Source of the DNA: Lojkania enalia
Lineage: Eukaryota > Ascomycota > Dothideomycetes > Pleosporales
NCBI GenBank assembly: GCA_010094045.1
Contig: ML986754.1
Coordinates: forward strand, 20,055 to 84,054
DNA: 64,000 nt
Reading direction: 5' to 3'
Below, in pieces: positions 34,701 through 47,150 of this stretch. The position numbers and the translations under genes were made by a program. The notes beneath the pieces are model-generated. The model did not search any database, was not told the origin of the DNA, and worked only from the letters and a program-made list of their open reading frames with translations. The stretch's first letter is position 1. Every line of letters starts with the position of its first letter.

Positions 34701-37200
34701 GATATCTAGCTATTATAGCTGCTAATACTCTCTATATTAACTGTAGATCTAAGAAACGCCTTATCCTATACTATTCTACTACCCGTTCTATCTTAGATTA
34801 GCTTTATAGCCTATAAACTATTCCTTACTACTAATCTACTCTAGAATTATATTTAGCTAGCTAGTCTATATCTAGCAATATATTAAATTTTTTTAGGTTT
34901 ATAATATTAATACTCTTTATATCGGTATATCCTATAATATTAAACGCTTACTTCTTAGTTTCTATTAGTACAACCCTTCTACTATAATCTATTAGCTTAT
35001 TATCTATTAGGTATATTATATAAGGTACTACTTTTTCCCTCTACTCTATATTATTCTTATAAACCTATTATACTAATATAAATATATCTAAAGCTCTACT
35101 ATTAAATAGTATTTTAAACTTCCTCCTGTTAAACTTTACTTAGAGTACTATATATAAAGGTACTATACTAGTAACCCTTCTAATAGCTTTCCTACCTAGC
35201 TCTTCGGCGTAGCTATTGCCTTAGGAGCTACTTAGTTTTTTAACTAAGATGGAAAAAACTCTATCTTTTCCTTCTCTCCTCTATATAGTAGATATCTATC
35301 TATATTATACCTTATCTATAGTTCTTAGATATAAACGGCCTTTACCTATTTACTATATATCTTATACTTCTATTTTAAGAAATACTATTACTATTTAATT
35401 AGTTAGTAATCTTTATCTAATTCTTACTATCTAAGTACTTTAAACGCATTTTAATAGTACTAGTATTTAACTATATATTATTTCTAGCTTAAAGCTTTAT
35501 ATTCCTCTAAATATATATTATCTTTAGGATATTCCTCCTTTTTAGGTATATTTACTCCCGTTATCTTATAAGCTATAATATTAAGTTGTTCTCTAATATC
35601 TCCCTATATCTCCCTTACTTTTAAGACTAACTTTCTCATCTCCTTAGCTTCTATAATAATTTTACTGAGCTGGTATAGATACTCTATTTTAAAGTAAATT
35701 AGACTTTTATAAATCTAACAGTACCCGTTTTCTATATAATCCTCTATTTTATTTTAAAATAGTAAGATTCTTAGTAATAATTACGTATCTATTCTTAGCT
35801 ACACTTCTAGCTTTATCTTAATACCCTTATATGTTAAGTAATTGTCCTAATAACAACTAGCCTAATTTTTTTTACAGCTATTCTTATAGGGTAGCGTATA
35901 TTTTCCTTTTTTACTCTTTACCTATTTTATAGGGTAGCTCTAGTATATCTCCTATATATACTCGAATATTTCTTCGTCTGTAATTTTTCCTACTAATTTT
36001 ACTACAGTTTCTAGTATATTCTAGCTATCTTAAAACGTTACTTCTTTAAATAGTACGTTCTAATGTTTCTAGGGGTATAGTCTCGCCTAATATATCTTAT
36101 TATAGATCTAGCACTTCTTTTATTTTATTCTTTTTAGGATTAATATACTATTAAGTCTTAATATACTTAGTAGATATTCTATATATCTAATAACTATTAC
36201 TACTCTTCTCAGCTGCGGTTAATAATTACTTTCTTCTTTTACTAAACGGTATGTTCTATATCTATTATCTATATAATATATCTAGTACCGTATTAGTTAT
36301 TAGTATCTATTAGTAGAATGCGCAGTTATTATTCTAGCTTCCTTCTTCTTATTTAGATATTCTTTCGTATAGTGCCCTTTTTATCTATATAGAAGATACG
36401 CTCTCTTCTTAAGCCTTTCTTTCTTAAGATTACTCATTCTTAATCGTTGGTGGTTCTTTCTCTTATCCTTTTCGACTTTTCTAAGAACTATTAGATTACT
36501 ATCCTATAGCGCTATTTTACTTTCCTTTTTAGTAGGTATAAATGTTTACGGCTAAGATTATTTCTCTATCTCCTACTCGTATTAATAGTTGTTAATTCTA
36601 ACTGCTAATTCGATTATTTCTAACAGCTCTATTAGCCTTTCTTCTCTAGCTAGGTCGTCTTTAACCTTGTCCTTAAACCCTTTATAGAAGATTCCTACTA
36701 ATATACTATTATTCTATCCTAATCTAGTACTAAATCTCTAAAACTCTGCGGTATAATCTATTACCTTTTTAGTCTAGGTTAGCCTTAGTAGTTTCCTTTA
36801 TACTTCCTATTCTATATCTACTTCTTTAAAAACGTTTTAGACCTTATTCTTAAATCTTTCCCAGCTCTTAAAGAGTTCGTCTATAGATTCTCTAGTCTTC
36901 TTTATATTACTTCTATTCTCTAGCTAATCGGCTATAAATAGTTTAGTTTATACTAGCAGTATCTCTTCTATATTTATTATTGTAGCTAAGATCTTATCCT
37001 TATCTAAGAAGAAGGTTGTACTATTAAACCTAAAGTATAGCTCTATTAATATAAGAAAAGGGTTAACATATTCTTTCTTACTATTAAACTTCCTTAATAA
37101 AGCTATCTTAGCTTATACTTATTATTTAGCTTTAGCTAGGTTAGCTCTAACTATAGCTAGCTTATATTACATCTATATAATATAGGTCTCCTATTTCTAT
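31750..37200 (-). pseudogene. G2a gag-pol polyprotein, RIPed
   Basis: Right to left: gag (about 36200-37200) with a CCHC remnant near 36365-36420; protease region (about 35000-35500); RT with motif YLDNILVYINxLLRE at about 34020-34065 (the second Asp is now Asn); RNase H (about 33300-33700); integrase (about 32150-33200) ending TKNLKTKRPIKKLDYKRIG near 32070-32130; GPF-like VFYKLKLE; and a chromodomain (KYLVKxERY, about 31770-31930). Order and motifs are those of a chromovirus of a different clade from G1 and G3. Confidence 0.88.
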
Positions 37201-37318
37201 ACTTTTTATACTATAGTTTCTTCTAGGGCTTACAGCCTTTAGGTTATTATAACTTAACTTTATAATATAGTAGATATCTTTAGATAGTTCCTATTCTCTT
37301 AATATTAGGTAGTTATTA

Positions 37319-37860
37319 TATTACTAACCTATATACTACTAGTATATATAATAACTACTGTTGTAGTTGTATATATACTAGAGCCTTATTTATATTAAAT
37401 TAGTTAGAGGTAGTAGCTTTAGTAAAGAGAGAGTAGTAAAATTGCCTAGTTCTTCGAGTATAATAAATATATTCTTAGAAGTCTAATATAGTAATAAGAT
37501 AAATCTACGAGAATAACTATATAGAACTTAATCTACTAAAAAGATCTTCTATCTTATATAGTTAGATCTAAGACTACTAAGCCTAGCTTATTAGGTCTAT
37601 TAGGTCTGTTAGGTCTACCCTACTATACCTAATACTTCTACTATTATTATATATATAGGTTGTGCTATATCTTATTATCTAGCTAATTATCTCCCTAATT
37701 CCTATAGTTCTACTACTTACTATCTAATAATTAGTCCTTAATATGCTTCTACCTATTATTATTTTATTAGTCCTCGTCCGAGTTAATCTATATAGTAGCT
37801 GATATTAGATTAAGCCCTAGCTATAGAGGTAGTACTTCTTAGTATTCTATATTTATAACA
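37319..37860 (-). repeat. G2a 5' LTR (542 bp)
   Basis: Ends TTTATAACA on the plus strand, keeping the original CA. Pairs with 30379-30923; differences are mainly transitions. Confidence 0.94.
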
Positions 37861-37989
37861 TCTATATAAGCGAGCGGTCTACTCTATTAACTTTTTTAAC
37901 CTTTATATACGTATAGCTTAATAACTAAGTAATATAATAGCAATTTACAACTTATACGATTATTCTATAGAAACTTTTATATCCTTTTA

Positions 37990-39560
37990 ATATATATAAG
38001 AATTATACCTAATCTTACTATAGCGGCTATAGTATACTTTATACTATCTGTTTATACTTAATCGTACCCTAAATTAGTATATTATAGCCCGAGTTTTCTT
38101 CTTATTATCCTTTTTAATAATAATTATCTCTTCTTATACTTTTATTAGGGTCCCTTACGCTTAAATCCGCCCTTTTTTCTACTATTTCTATTTTATTACT
38201 ACTTTATTCGCTTCTTAAAGGCTGACGATTTTATTATGTATTAACCCGATCTAATATATTACTTTTATAGAGCCATTTTTAAGCTAATTTAGCTTCTTAA
38301 TAATAGAAGCTAGTAAAGAGTTTATATCCTTTTAAATCTGATTATAAATTAATATTAATTAAGCTTCTAGCTTGTATACGTTACTTAGTATTTTTACTTC
38401 TTATAGGGTATTATCTTATACTAGTAGTATTAGCGTATAAAGTTTTATATTAAGCTTTAAAAGTACCACTTCTAAATTAAATAAAACTAAACCAGCTCCT
38501 TAAAAGCTTATATAGATATTATCCTTTATAATTAATATATTAAAAGCAGTTTTAAGGACTAGAAAGAATTTAAATTTTATAATATAGTTAATATAATTAT
38601 ATACTAAGACTAAGATCTAATTTCTATATATATACTTTAATAGTAAGAAATAGCCTATATCTAGTAGCTGTAATAGATATAATAAATAAGCTAGTATATA
38701 GAGTAGAATAATACTCTATTCCTTGTAGAGTTTCTGGAAATTAAGCGAGTTATAGCTGTTATAGCTATTAAAGATTAGTAGTCGACGCGCGTCTATTATA
38801 CGATCTTTTATATATCTATAAAAGTACTTTAACTATTTAATACCGAGTTTATTTATTATCTAGCTATTCTTACTAACTATAATAGCCTAGTTTTTAGGTA
38901 TATTATCGCCTTTATACTAGGTAGAGAGATAGAAGTAGCTAGTAATAATAATAAAGGGTAAGAACATTTAACTCGTAGTATTAATCCTCTAAATTACTAA
39001 AATCTATTTATAATTATCTAATTAAATTGCCTTTAGTTAATTATCTCTCTCTATACCTATAATAACTAGTTATAATAAGATAATACCTATTCGAAAACTA
39101 GATTTGTTAAAGTTATATATATCCTCGTCTATAATACTATACTTTTCTTTAGTACGCTATATAGGCTTAAACTAGCTTTTAATTACCTTAGAATCTTTAT
39201 ATAAAGCTCTCTAGCGATTATAAGGCTAATTTAGACATTTCTTAAGTTTAGGAGTACGTCTAATAAAGTTCCTAGGCTAATATATACTAATCTAGCCTAT
39301 ACCGCGCTTAGTAAGTAAGCTATTAGCTATATCTCGTATAGTAGTTAAGATAGGTACAAATCCTCGCGAATCTAGGTTAAGTATATATTAAATAATAACC
39401 TCCTCTTTAGGTTTCGTTAGTCTTTTTAAGTTAGGCTTATAATTGTACTGTAAGTAGATTCTAGTATATTATTAGTATACGGTCGTTTAAATCGCGTTAA
39501 ATATTAAAATAGTACGTCTTTTATTATTTATTTAGCCTTTTTTAGTAGTTAAAAGGGCTA
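37990..39560 (-). pseudogene. P2b DDE transposase, RIPed
   Basis: Minus-strand pogo/Fot1-like transposase, the inverse-oriented counterpart of the gene in P2c. The zinc-knuckle end lies near 37995-38045; the DDE block around 38620-39090; the HTH region toward 39450. Frames are broken by TAA/TAG. Confidence 0.8.
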
Positions 39561-39693
39561 AGTTTACTTAATTCTTATTTTAGGCTATATTTTTATTATT
39601 TCGTCGTTATATTATTATTAAAAGCTTAGGTATCGCGTTTTAGTAATAGGGTGGACCGCTCGCTTATATAGGCCGCTCGCTTATAAGGTATAT

Positions 39694-40602
39694 TATATTC
39701 TTTAAAACTAGAGTTTATTCTAATCTTATTAAAGGTTACGTAAATATTAAATTTAGTAAAAATTACTATTTTAGTAGATTTAGATAGAAGTTTATTTATA
39801 TATAGTATTAGATATATATTTTTATAAGTAAGAGTATTAAGTTTATAATAATCTATATAGATATATAGGTTATTATTAGATTTATAGACGTAAAGGATTA
39901 GAGATATAAAAGAGCTCTAATTCTACTTAATATATCTATACTATAGATTATCTATAATATACTTTTTAGTTACCTCTAGCTTCTTAATATTCTATTTATA
40001 TAATAGGCTATAACTATTAGAGAGAGGTTCTATAAGAATAATCTTATAATTATAAGAGTAGTATTCTAGTAATTAATAAGCTATAGCTTTACTAAATATA
40101 TTCTAATACTAATAGTATTTAGATAGTAATCGGAGATTTACTAGTACTTTATTTTTAGCCTTATCTTCTAGCTCTAAGACTTACTTATCTTTAATTAGCC
40201 GTTTAATTTTATATAGAAATATAGAGAAAAACTCGTTCTCTTTCCTCTTTATATTAAAGTAGAAAGTATTAGCTAAAATAGGAGCGATAATAGGAGAATA
40301 AACTCTCTTTAAATTAGATTCGGACTTTATTATAGGCGGGTATATAAGAGCTTTAAATATATTTAGACTATAAACTATAGAAGATTAATATAGTTTTAGT
40401 AGTTTTAGTAGACTCTTAATATAATAGATAGTTAGACTATAAGACTATTAATACTAGTTCTTTTCTTATAGAGTGTTGCGTTGCTAGATATTTAGTTCTA
40501 CCTTCTTATTACATACTAGCTAAGTTAATTATATAAGAAGAGAAGGTAAAGAATTATAAGTAGTAGAATACTTAAAAAGCTATATAATCCGATTTTTATC
40601 TA
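39694..40602 (-). pseudogene. G1c RT N-terminal to protease segment
   Basis: G1c resumes here after P2b, collinear with 23500-24405 in G1b. It encodes on the minus strand the upstream part of RT and the region before it (protease expected). It is interrupted at 40603 by P4a. Confidence 0.85.
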
Positions 40603-41351
40603 ATATATTTTACAAGCGAGTTACCTACCTAAATAAGTTGCCTACCTTATTAGCTATCTTTATATTTAGAAGCGTGTATTATAATAATACCTATAGGTAT
40701 TACTATAATAATTTAATAGGGGATAGATATACTATTTATCTATTACTATATAAGTTCTAGTATTATATCTAGACTCGCTGTAGTAGCTGCAGCGCTTCTA
40801 ATATAACGTACCTACTCTTCTACACTTCTTACCTGCGCGTACTTTATCCTCTAGCTACTTATCTACCTCCTTTTAAGCAGCTATCTCAGCAGCTTTAGCC
40901 TTAGTAAAACTACCTTACTTCTATAGAACCTTTTTTAATCGCTTTTTACGCTGTAATAGAGCTTTATTTACTTTTTAAAGCTAACTAACCTAACGTTAAA
41001 ATAGTACGCATAAATAAGCTATCTATATAATACTTTTAGTAAGTAAATTAAGAGAATTATTAATCGTAGTAGATAAGCTATTCTAATATCTAGTAATACG
41101 GTCTTAAATTAGCATTATTTAAGACTCTAGTTTAATAGCATTAGTTGGTATTTTTAACTTCTAGAGGCAACTAGCTGCTAGTAGTAGTAATAGAGTATAA
41201 AGCTTAATATCGAGCTTTAATAGTACTATATTAGAATTATATAGTACTAGACTAGTACCTTAAAAGCTTATATATATATTAGCTTTAGTAATAGAGTACT
41301 GATATACTATATAAAAGGTTGGTAGGAAGTTAAGCTTTATAATATAACGTA

Positions 41352-43194
41352 AGTAGTAAGTAAGTACGCTAGGCTAGCAAGCGCGCTACCTTATCAACTT
41401 TTTTAACTATTCTAGCAATATATTTTTACAACGTATTAAAATACTATAAATATAATATATATCCTTAATTAAGTAGTATTTATAGTACCCTTCTTATATA
41501 TATATAAGTTATATCCAGTCTCTCTATAGCAACTATAATATATAGAAGCCTACCGACTTACATCTAATCGCGCTTTACCTTAATATATTTCGCTCTCTAA
41601 CTACTGCTCAACCGCTATTTAAGTAATAATCTCCTCTCCCTCTACTTTTAATAAGGTGCTTTACTTCTAAATCCGCTTCTTTTTATACTGTTTACGTGTT
41701 GTAGTAACTTTATTTACTTTCTTAAGGCTAGTAACTCGACCCTTTAGTAATATAGCTAAATAAAGTATTACCTTAGCACCTTTTTTAAGCTGATTAATCG
41801 CTATAATAATAGAAGTAGGTAATAAGCTTTTATACCTTTGAATCTAATCGCGAATTAATATTAATTAAGCTTTTATTTCGCGCTAGTTACTTAGTATTTT
41901 AGCTTCTTATATAAGAACCTCTAGCGCAGGTAGTATTAGCGTATAAAGCTTTACATCGAGCTTTAATATTACTACTTCTAGATTATATAGAACTAAACCG
42001 GCCCCTTAAAAACTTATATGGATATTATCCTTTATAATTAATTGCTAGTAGGTAGTATAGAAAGTTGGAAGAAACTTAAGCTTTATAATATAATTAATAT
42101 AGTCGCGGATTAGGCTCTTAATCTAACTACTATACGCTCGTTTTAACAGCGAGAAGTAACCTATATTAAGAAGCTGTAAGAGGTATAATAAGTACGATAG
42201 TATATAGAGAGTATAGATCTTATTCTCCTTATAGATTGCCTAAAATTCGAGCGAGTTATAGCTCTTATAGCTATTAAAAATAAGTAGTTGCTATACGTCT
42301 ACTCGACGGTCCTTTATATATACGATAAAATGCTTTAGCTATTTAACTCTAAGATTATTAGTTGTCTATCTATTATCGCTTAGTCCGATAGCCCAATTCT
42401 TAGGTATATTATTACCCTCGTACTAGGTAGAAAGGTAGTATTAGCTAGCAAAGATAATAAAAGGCAGGATTACCTACCTAATAGTATTAATTCCCTAGAT
42501 TACTATAACCTACTTATAATTCTCTAGCTGTATAGCTTTTAGCCGACTATATCTTTCTAAACTAGTAACAACTAGTTTAGATAATATCTTACCTATTATA
42601 AAGCTAGCTTTATTAAAATTGTAGATATCCTTATTATAGATACTATATATAGCTTTCGTACGCGCTATAAGCTTAAACTAGACTCTAATAATTTTAGAAT
42701 CTTTGTATAAAGCTCTCTAATAATCGTATAGTCGATTAAATCGTATTTTAAGGCTATTTATTCGCTTAATAAAGTTCCTAGACTATTTCTAGCTAACCTA
42801 TCTAGCGCCGCACTTAGTAAGCAGCTTATTTACTATATTTTATATAGTACCTAGAGAGGGTATAAATTCTCGTAAATCTAGGTCAAGTATATATATAATA
42901 ATAGCCTCCTCTTCTAGCTTAGTAAGCTTTTTTGAATTTAGCTTACAATCGCGTTGTATAGTAATTCTATTATATTATTAATATATTATTCTTTGAGAGA
43001 CGTTATATATAGAAGTAGTATATCTTTTACTTTAAAGTTGTTTATTATTAATAGCTAAGATAGCTAGGGAGATATCTATTTCGTTACAGTTAGATTAGGT
43101 ATTTATAGGTTAAGCTATTATTATTAGAAGGTAGGGTATTATATAAAGTTGGTAAGATAGTACGCTCGCTTGCCCGGCGCGCTTGCTTACTACT
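41352..43194 (-). mobile_element. P5: full-length P5 pogo-like transposon (1843 bp)
   Basis: The only P5 copy. Ends AGTAGTAAG / CTTACTACT with TA on both sides (41350-41351 and 43195-43196). The right end, read inward, has boxes AAGCAAGCGCGCCGGGC and AAGCGAGCGTACTATCT, 17 bp apart. It retains relatively many CG and GC dinucleotides and is less eroded than its P4 host. Confidence 0.9.
41480..43060 (-). pseudogene. P5 DDE transposase, RIPed
   Basis: Minus-strand transposase of the same architecture as the other P families. A knuckle remnant YYSCYRETGYNL (CCHC with Cys and His mutated) lies near 41500-41550. The basic linker before it is rich in Lys/Arg. The DDE block is around 42200-42620, with a D-x-YNFNK-like segment near 42585-42620. 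The HTH region is toward 42880. TAA/TAG stops throughout. Confidence 0.78.
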
Positions 43195-43754
43195 TATATT
43201 AGTAGATACTAGTTTATATAAGTTTATTAATCTTACGCCTATATACTTTCTTTAATAGTAAGAAGAAGCCTATATTTAGAAGCTATAATAAATTTAATAA
43301 ATATACTAGTATATATAATAGAATAATATCCTTCTCTTTATAGAGTAGCTAAAACTTAATAGACCTATAGCTTTTATAGCTATTAATAACTAGTAGACGA
43401 TAAGCGTCTACTATATACTACTTTATATACTAATTAAAACTCTTTAACTATTTAATTATAAGCTTATTATTTATCTATCTACTATTACTTAACGCGATTA
43501 CTCCTCCAGGTAGTATATTATCGCCCCGATACTATATAGAGAGGTACTACTTACTAGTAAAGATAATAAATAGTAGAATAGTATTACTATAAGTGCTAAT
43601 AGCCTAAATAACTATTACTTACTTATAATCGCCTAGCTATAGTAATTTTAGTCGACTAGCTAATAGCTTAGTACTAGTAACTACTTTACTAGTAGATATA
43701 ATATTTATCTAGAAGTCTATCTCGTTAAAATTATAAATATTATTATTAGTAATA

Positions 43755-44929
43755 ATATAGTTTACAAGCGAGCTATTAATATAAATAAGCTATTACCTTA
43801 CTAAACTTTTAACGGCCTATCTAGATTAACGTATAATAGTTTAATATAGTAATATATAATTAACTTATAAACAATTATAAATTATCCTTATAATCTTAAC
43901 TATTAATCGAGGTTAAGTTTTAACTGAGAATAGCGCTATAACAACTTTTCGCTACCCTTAAAGTATTCTCTACCTTTAATACGCTAGAATAGCTATATAA
44001 TATAATTATAAGCCGAATTTAAAGAACCTTATAAAGACTGAAGAGGAGGTACTTATTAGCTATATCCTTAATTAGGATTTACGAGGATTTCCGCCTATAA
44101 TTAATAGTATATAAGCTATAGTAAATAGACTATTAGCTAAGTGCGGCGCTGAGATTTTAGCCTTAGTATACGATTATATTAACTATATTAATAAGACTAC
44201 CTTTCTTCTAGCCTTTAAAGTAGCCTATAATCGATTAATTATAGAAGCTAATATCCGCATAAGCTTTTAAGGCGTTAAAATAGTACTATATAATCTAAAA
44301 GCGGTACTATTAAAGCTTAATATTAAACTATATACGCCGATACTATCTATACTAGAAACTACCCTCTAGAAGACTAAAACACCTAGTAATATACGCGAAC
44401 TAGAGGCTTAATTAATAATAATTTATAGTAGGATTTAGTAATATTAAGATTTATTACCTATATTAATTATCGCAACCTTTAATTAGCTTTAAAAGAGTAC
44501 TATAATAATAATACATTTAATCGCGCTAATAGCTAATTAAATTAAAAGCCTTAAGTAAATAAATAAGGTAGTAATAAAGTAAAAATAATAGAAAAGAAAG
44601 TAATTATAGAAGTAGAGGATTCTAATAAAAGCTGTAAGTAAAGATATAATTAATTAAAATAATATTAAAGGATGGATTAATAAGGAAATTTATAATTAGA
44701 GTACTTAGTTATAAGAGAGTAACTAGCTTTAATAGAGCTGTAAGTATTATAAACAGTCTAGCTATAATACTTAAACGTACTAAATTAATAGTATAAGTAT
44801 TAAATAATATAATAGACTATTACTTCTTATAGTATATATATACGTGGTTGATAATTATCGTAATTAAGTCGTTCGAATCTTAGTAGAGTAATAGCTCGTT
44901 TATACTAATAGCTTACTTATAAACTATGT
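43755..44929 (+). mobile_element. P6a: internally deleted P6 pogo-like transposon (1175 bp)
   Basis: Ends ATATAGTTTACAAG / AAACTATGT with TA on both sides (43753-43754 and 44930-44931). Left boxes AAGCGAGCTATTAATAT and AAATAAGCTATTACC are 17 bp apart. About 0.65 kb shorter than the other families: the catalytic centre is missing. It is inserted in P4a. Confidence 0.88.
44010..44830 (+). pseudogene. P6a transposase remnant without the catalytic core
   Basis: Plus strand. An N-terminal DNA-binding segment (LRGFPPIINSI, about 44083-44115, then a helix ending LLAKCGA near 44155) is followed directly by the C-terminal region (YINYINKTTFLLAFKVAYN, about 44175-44230), a Lys/Gln-rich linker and the knuckle CKYYKQSSYNTQTY (about 44738-44780). 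The YNFDE, LLxDSYxSY and LLQPLDxGxF blocks are absent. Such a form cannot transpose itself and could be moved only by a full-length relative. Confidence 0.82.
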
Positions 44930-45432
44930 TACTATACTTTACTTTAGTATTATATACTAGGTCGAATCAGCTACTAATAACTTTAAAATCCTTATAGAGA
45001 GCTCTTTAATAGTTGTATTTTTAATAGAAGTATATTTTAAGCTTAAAAATATAATTAAGAAAGTTTATTAGCTAGTTTTTACTAACCTAATCTATAAAGC
45101 GAGCTCTAAGTAAATAGTTAGCTATATCTCGTATACTATTAATTATAGGAGGGTATCTACGAGATAATAAGTCTAGTATATACTATATTATAGTTAATTC
45201 TTCTAGCTTCGTAAGCTTCTTTAAATTAGGCTTATAATTGTATTATAAAGGTTTACCGGTATATTAGTTTCTAAAAGTTGTTTAGGGGATATTATAAGTA
45301 GCTATAGTATTTTATACGCTCTAAATTTAATCTTAATTAAAAGCTAAGATAGCTAGTAATATCTAACCTTTTTAATAGATTAATTAAGGTTAAAGTAGTT
45401 ATTATATTATATTATAAGTAGGTAGAATATAA

Positions 45433-45958
45433 TATTATAAATATAGAACGCTAAGAGGTACTACTTCTATAATTAGGGCTCGATCTAATATTAGCTACTA
45501 TATAGGTCGACTTAGACGAGGACTAATAAGATAATAATAGGTAGAAGTATATTAAGGACTAATTATTAGACAGTAAGTAGTAGGACTGTAAGAACTGGGG
45601 AGATAATTAGCTAGATAATAAGGTATAGCATAACCTATATACGTAATAATAGTAGAAGTATTAAGCGTATTAGAATAAACCTAATAGACCTAATAGACCT
45701 AATAAACTAGATTTAGCAGTCTTAAACCTAACTATATAGAGTAGAAGATCTTCTTTATAGATTAAATTCTATATAGTTATTCTCGTAGATTTTATCTTAT
45801 TACTATATTAGATATTATATTTAAAGAACTGGCAGTTCTATTACTCTCTCTCTACTAAAGCTACTATATCTAACCGACCTAATACAAATAAACCTCTAAT
45901 ATATATACGACTATAATAGCGGTTATTATATATACTAGTAGTATATAGGTTAGTAATA
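45433..45958 (+). repeat. G2b 5' LTR (526 bp)
   Basis: Begins TATTATAAATATAG and ends TTAGTAATA (RIPed TG...CA). It contains three tandem copies of AATAGACCT (about 45681-45708). Confidence 0.93.
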
Positions 45959-46039
45959 TAATAACTACTTAACGTTAAGAGAATAGGAACTATCTAAAGA
46001 TATCTACTATATTATAAAGTTAAGTTATAATAACCTAAA

Positions 46040-47150
46040 GGCTATAAGCTCTAAAAAAAGTTATAGTATAAAAAGTATAGAAATAGAAAATATATATTAT
46101 ATAGATATAATATAAGCTAACTACAGCTAGAACTGATCTAGCTAAAGCTAAATAATAAGTATAATCTAAGATAGCTTTACTAAAGAAGTTTAATAGTAAG
46201 AAAGAATACGTTAACTCTTTTCTTATATTAATAGAGCTGTATTTTAGGTTTAATAGTATAACCTTCTTTCTAGACAAGAATAAGATCTTAGCTATAATAA
46301 TAAATATAGAAGAGATACTACTAGTATAAGCTAAACTATTTATAGCTAATTAGCTAGAAAATAGAGGCAATATAAAGAAGACTAGAGAATTTATAGACGA
46401 ACTTTTTAAGAGCTGGGAAAGATTTAAGAATAAGGTCTAAAACGTCTTTGAAGAAGTAGATATAAAATAGAAAGTATAAAAGAAGCTATTAAAGCTAACC
46501 CAGACTAAGAGGGTAATAGATTATATTATAGAGTTCTAGAGACTTAGTATTAGACTGGGATAGGATAATAGTATATTAGTAGGAATCTTCTATAAAGGGC
46601 TTAAAGATAAGGTTAAAGATAACCTAGCTAGAGAGAAAGGCTAATAGAGCTGTTAGAAATAATTAAATTAGCGGTTAGGATTAATAACTATTAATATAAG
46701 TAAGAAATAGAGAAATAATCTTAGCTGTAAACATTTATACTAACTAAGAAAGAGAATAAGACGGCGCTATAAGATGGTAATCTAATAGTCCTCAGAAAAG
46801 TCGAAAAGGATAAGAGAAAAAACTACTAACGATTAAGGATAAGCAATCTTAAGAAAGAAAGGTTTAAAAAGGGAGCGTGTCTTTTATATAGATAAAAAGG
46901 GTACTATTTAAAAGAATATTTAAATAAGAAGGAAGCCTAAATAATAATTATATAGCCTACTAGTAGATGCTAATAACTAATACGGTACTAGATATATTAT
47001 ATAGATAATAGATACAGAATATACTATTTAGTAAAAGAAGGAGGTAATTATTAGCTATAGCTAAGAAGGGTAGTAGTAGTTATTAGATACACGGAATATC
47101 TACTAGGTATATTAAGGCTCGATAGTATATTAATCCTAGAAAGAATAAAG
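46040..47150 (+). pseudogene. G2b gag remains
   Basis: Plus-strand capsid-like region equivalent to 36150-37240 of G2a. It has a CCHC remnant (ACLLYRxKGYYLKEYLNK, Cys and His largely lost) near 46876-46932. An 80-codon minus-strand open frame at 46035-46277 is a chance by-product of A/T-rich codons and is not a gene. Confidence 0.78.

Larger units (their letters stand above)
30379..37860 (-). mobile_element. G2a: complete Ty3/gypsy chromovirus (7482 bp)
   Basis: LTRs 30379-30923 and 37319-37860, polypurine tract next to the left LTR, gag-pol on the minus strand, and a 5-bp target duplication (CCTAT/TCTAT). A second copy, G2b, lies in the opposite orientation at 45433-62669. Between the chromodomain and the 3' LTR there is about 0.8 kb with a better reading frame on the opposite strand. 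All frames are interrupted. Confidence 0.95.
30353..39693 (-). mobile_element. P2b: P2 transposon with G2a inserted in its terminal repeat
   Basis: Own sequence is 30353-30378 and 37861-39693 (about 1.86 kb). The right end GGTATAT is followed by TA (39694-39695); the left end ACGTACTTTATAAG is preceded by CA where TA is expected. Removing it joins G1 sequence collinearly. Its left terminal repeat is cut between the two 17-bp boxes by G2a; the right one is intact with AAGCGAGCGGCCTATAT twice in near-identical form. The transposase is on the minus strand. Confidence 0.9.
40680..45380 (-). pseudogene. P4a DDE transposase, split by P5 and P6a
   Basis: The C-terminal part with the knuckle (near 40750-40800) and lysine/arginine-rich linker is at 40700-41340. 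The catalytic block is at 43200-43740. The N-terminal HTH region is at 44935-45380. It aligns throughout with the P4b transposase. Confidence 0.8.

Noticed and set aside
46035..46277. 80-codon open frame on the minus strand
   Set aside because: It lies antisense inside G2b gag, is made of low-complexity Tyr/Ile/Leu/Phe codons expected from A/T-rich DNA, and the same place in G2a is not open. Unlike the G2 accessory frame it shows no domain-like segments.
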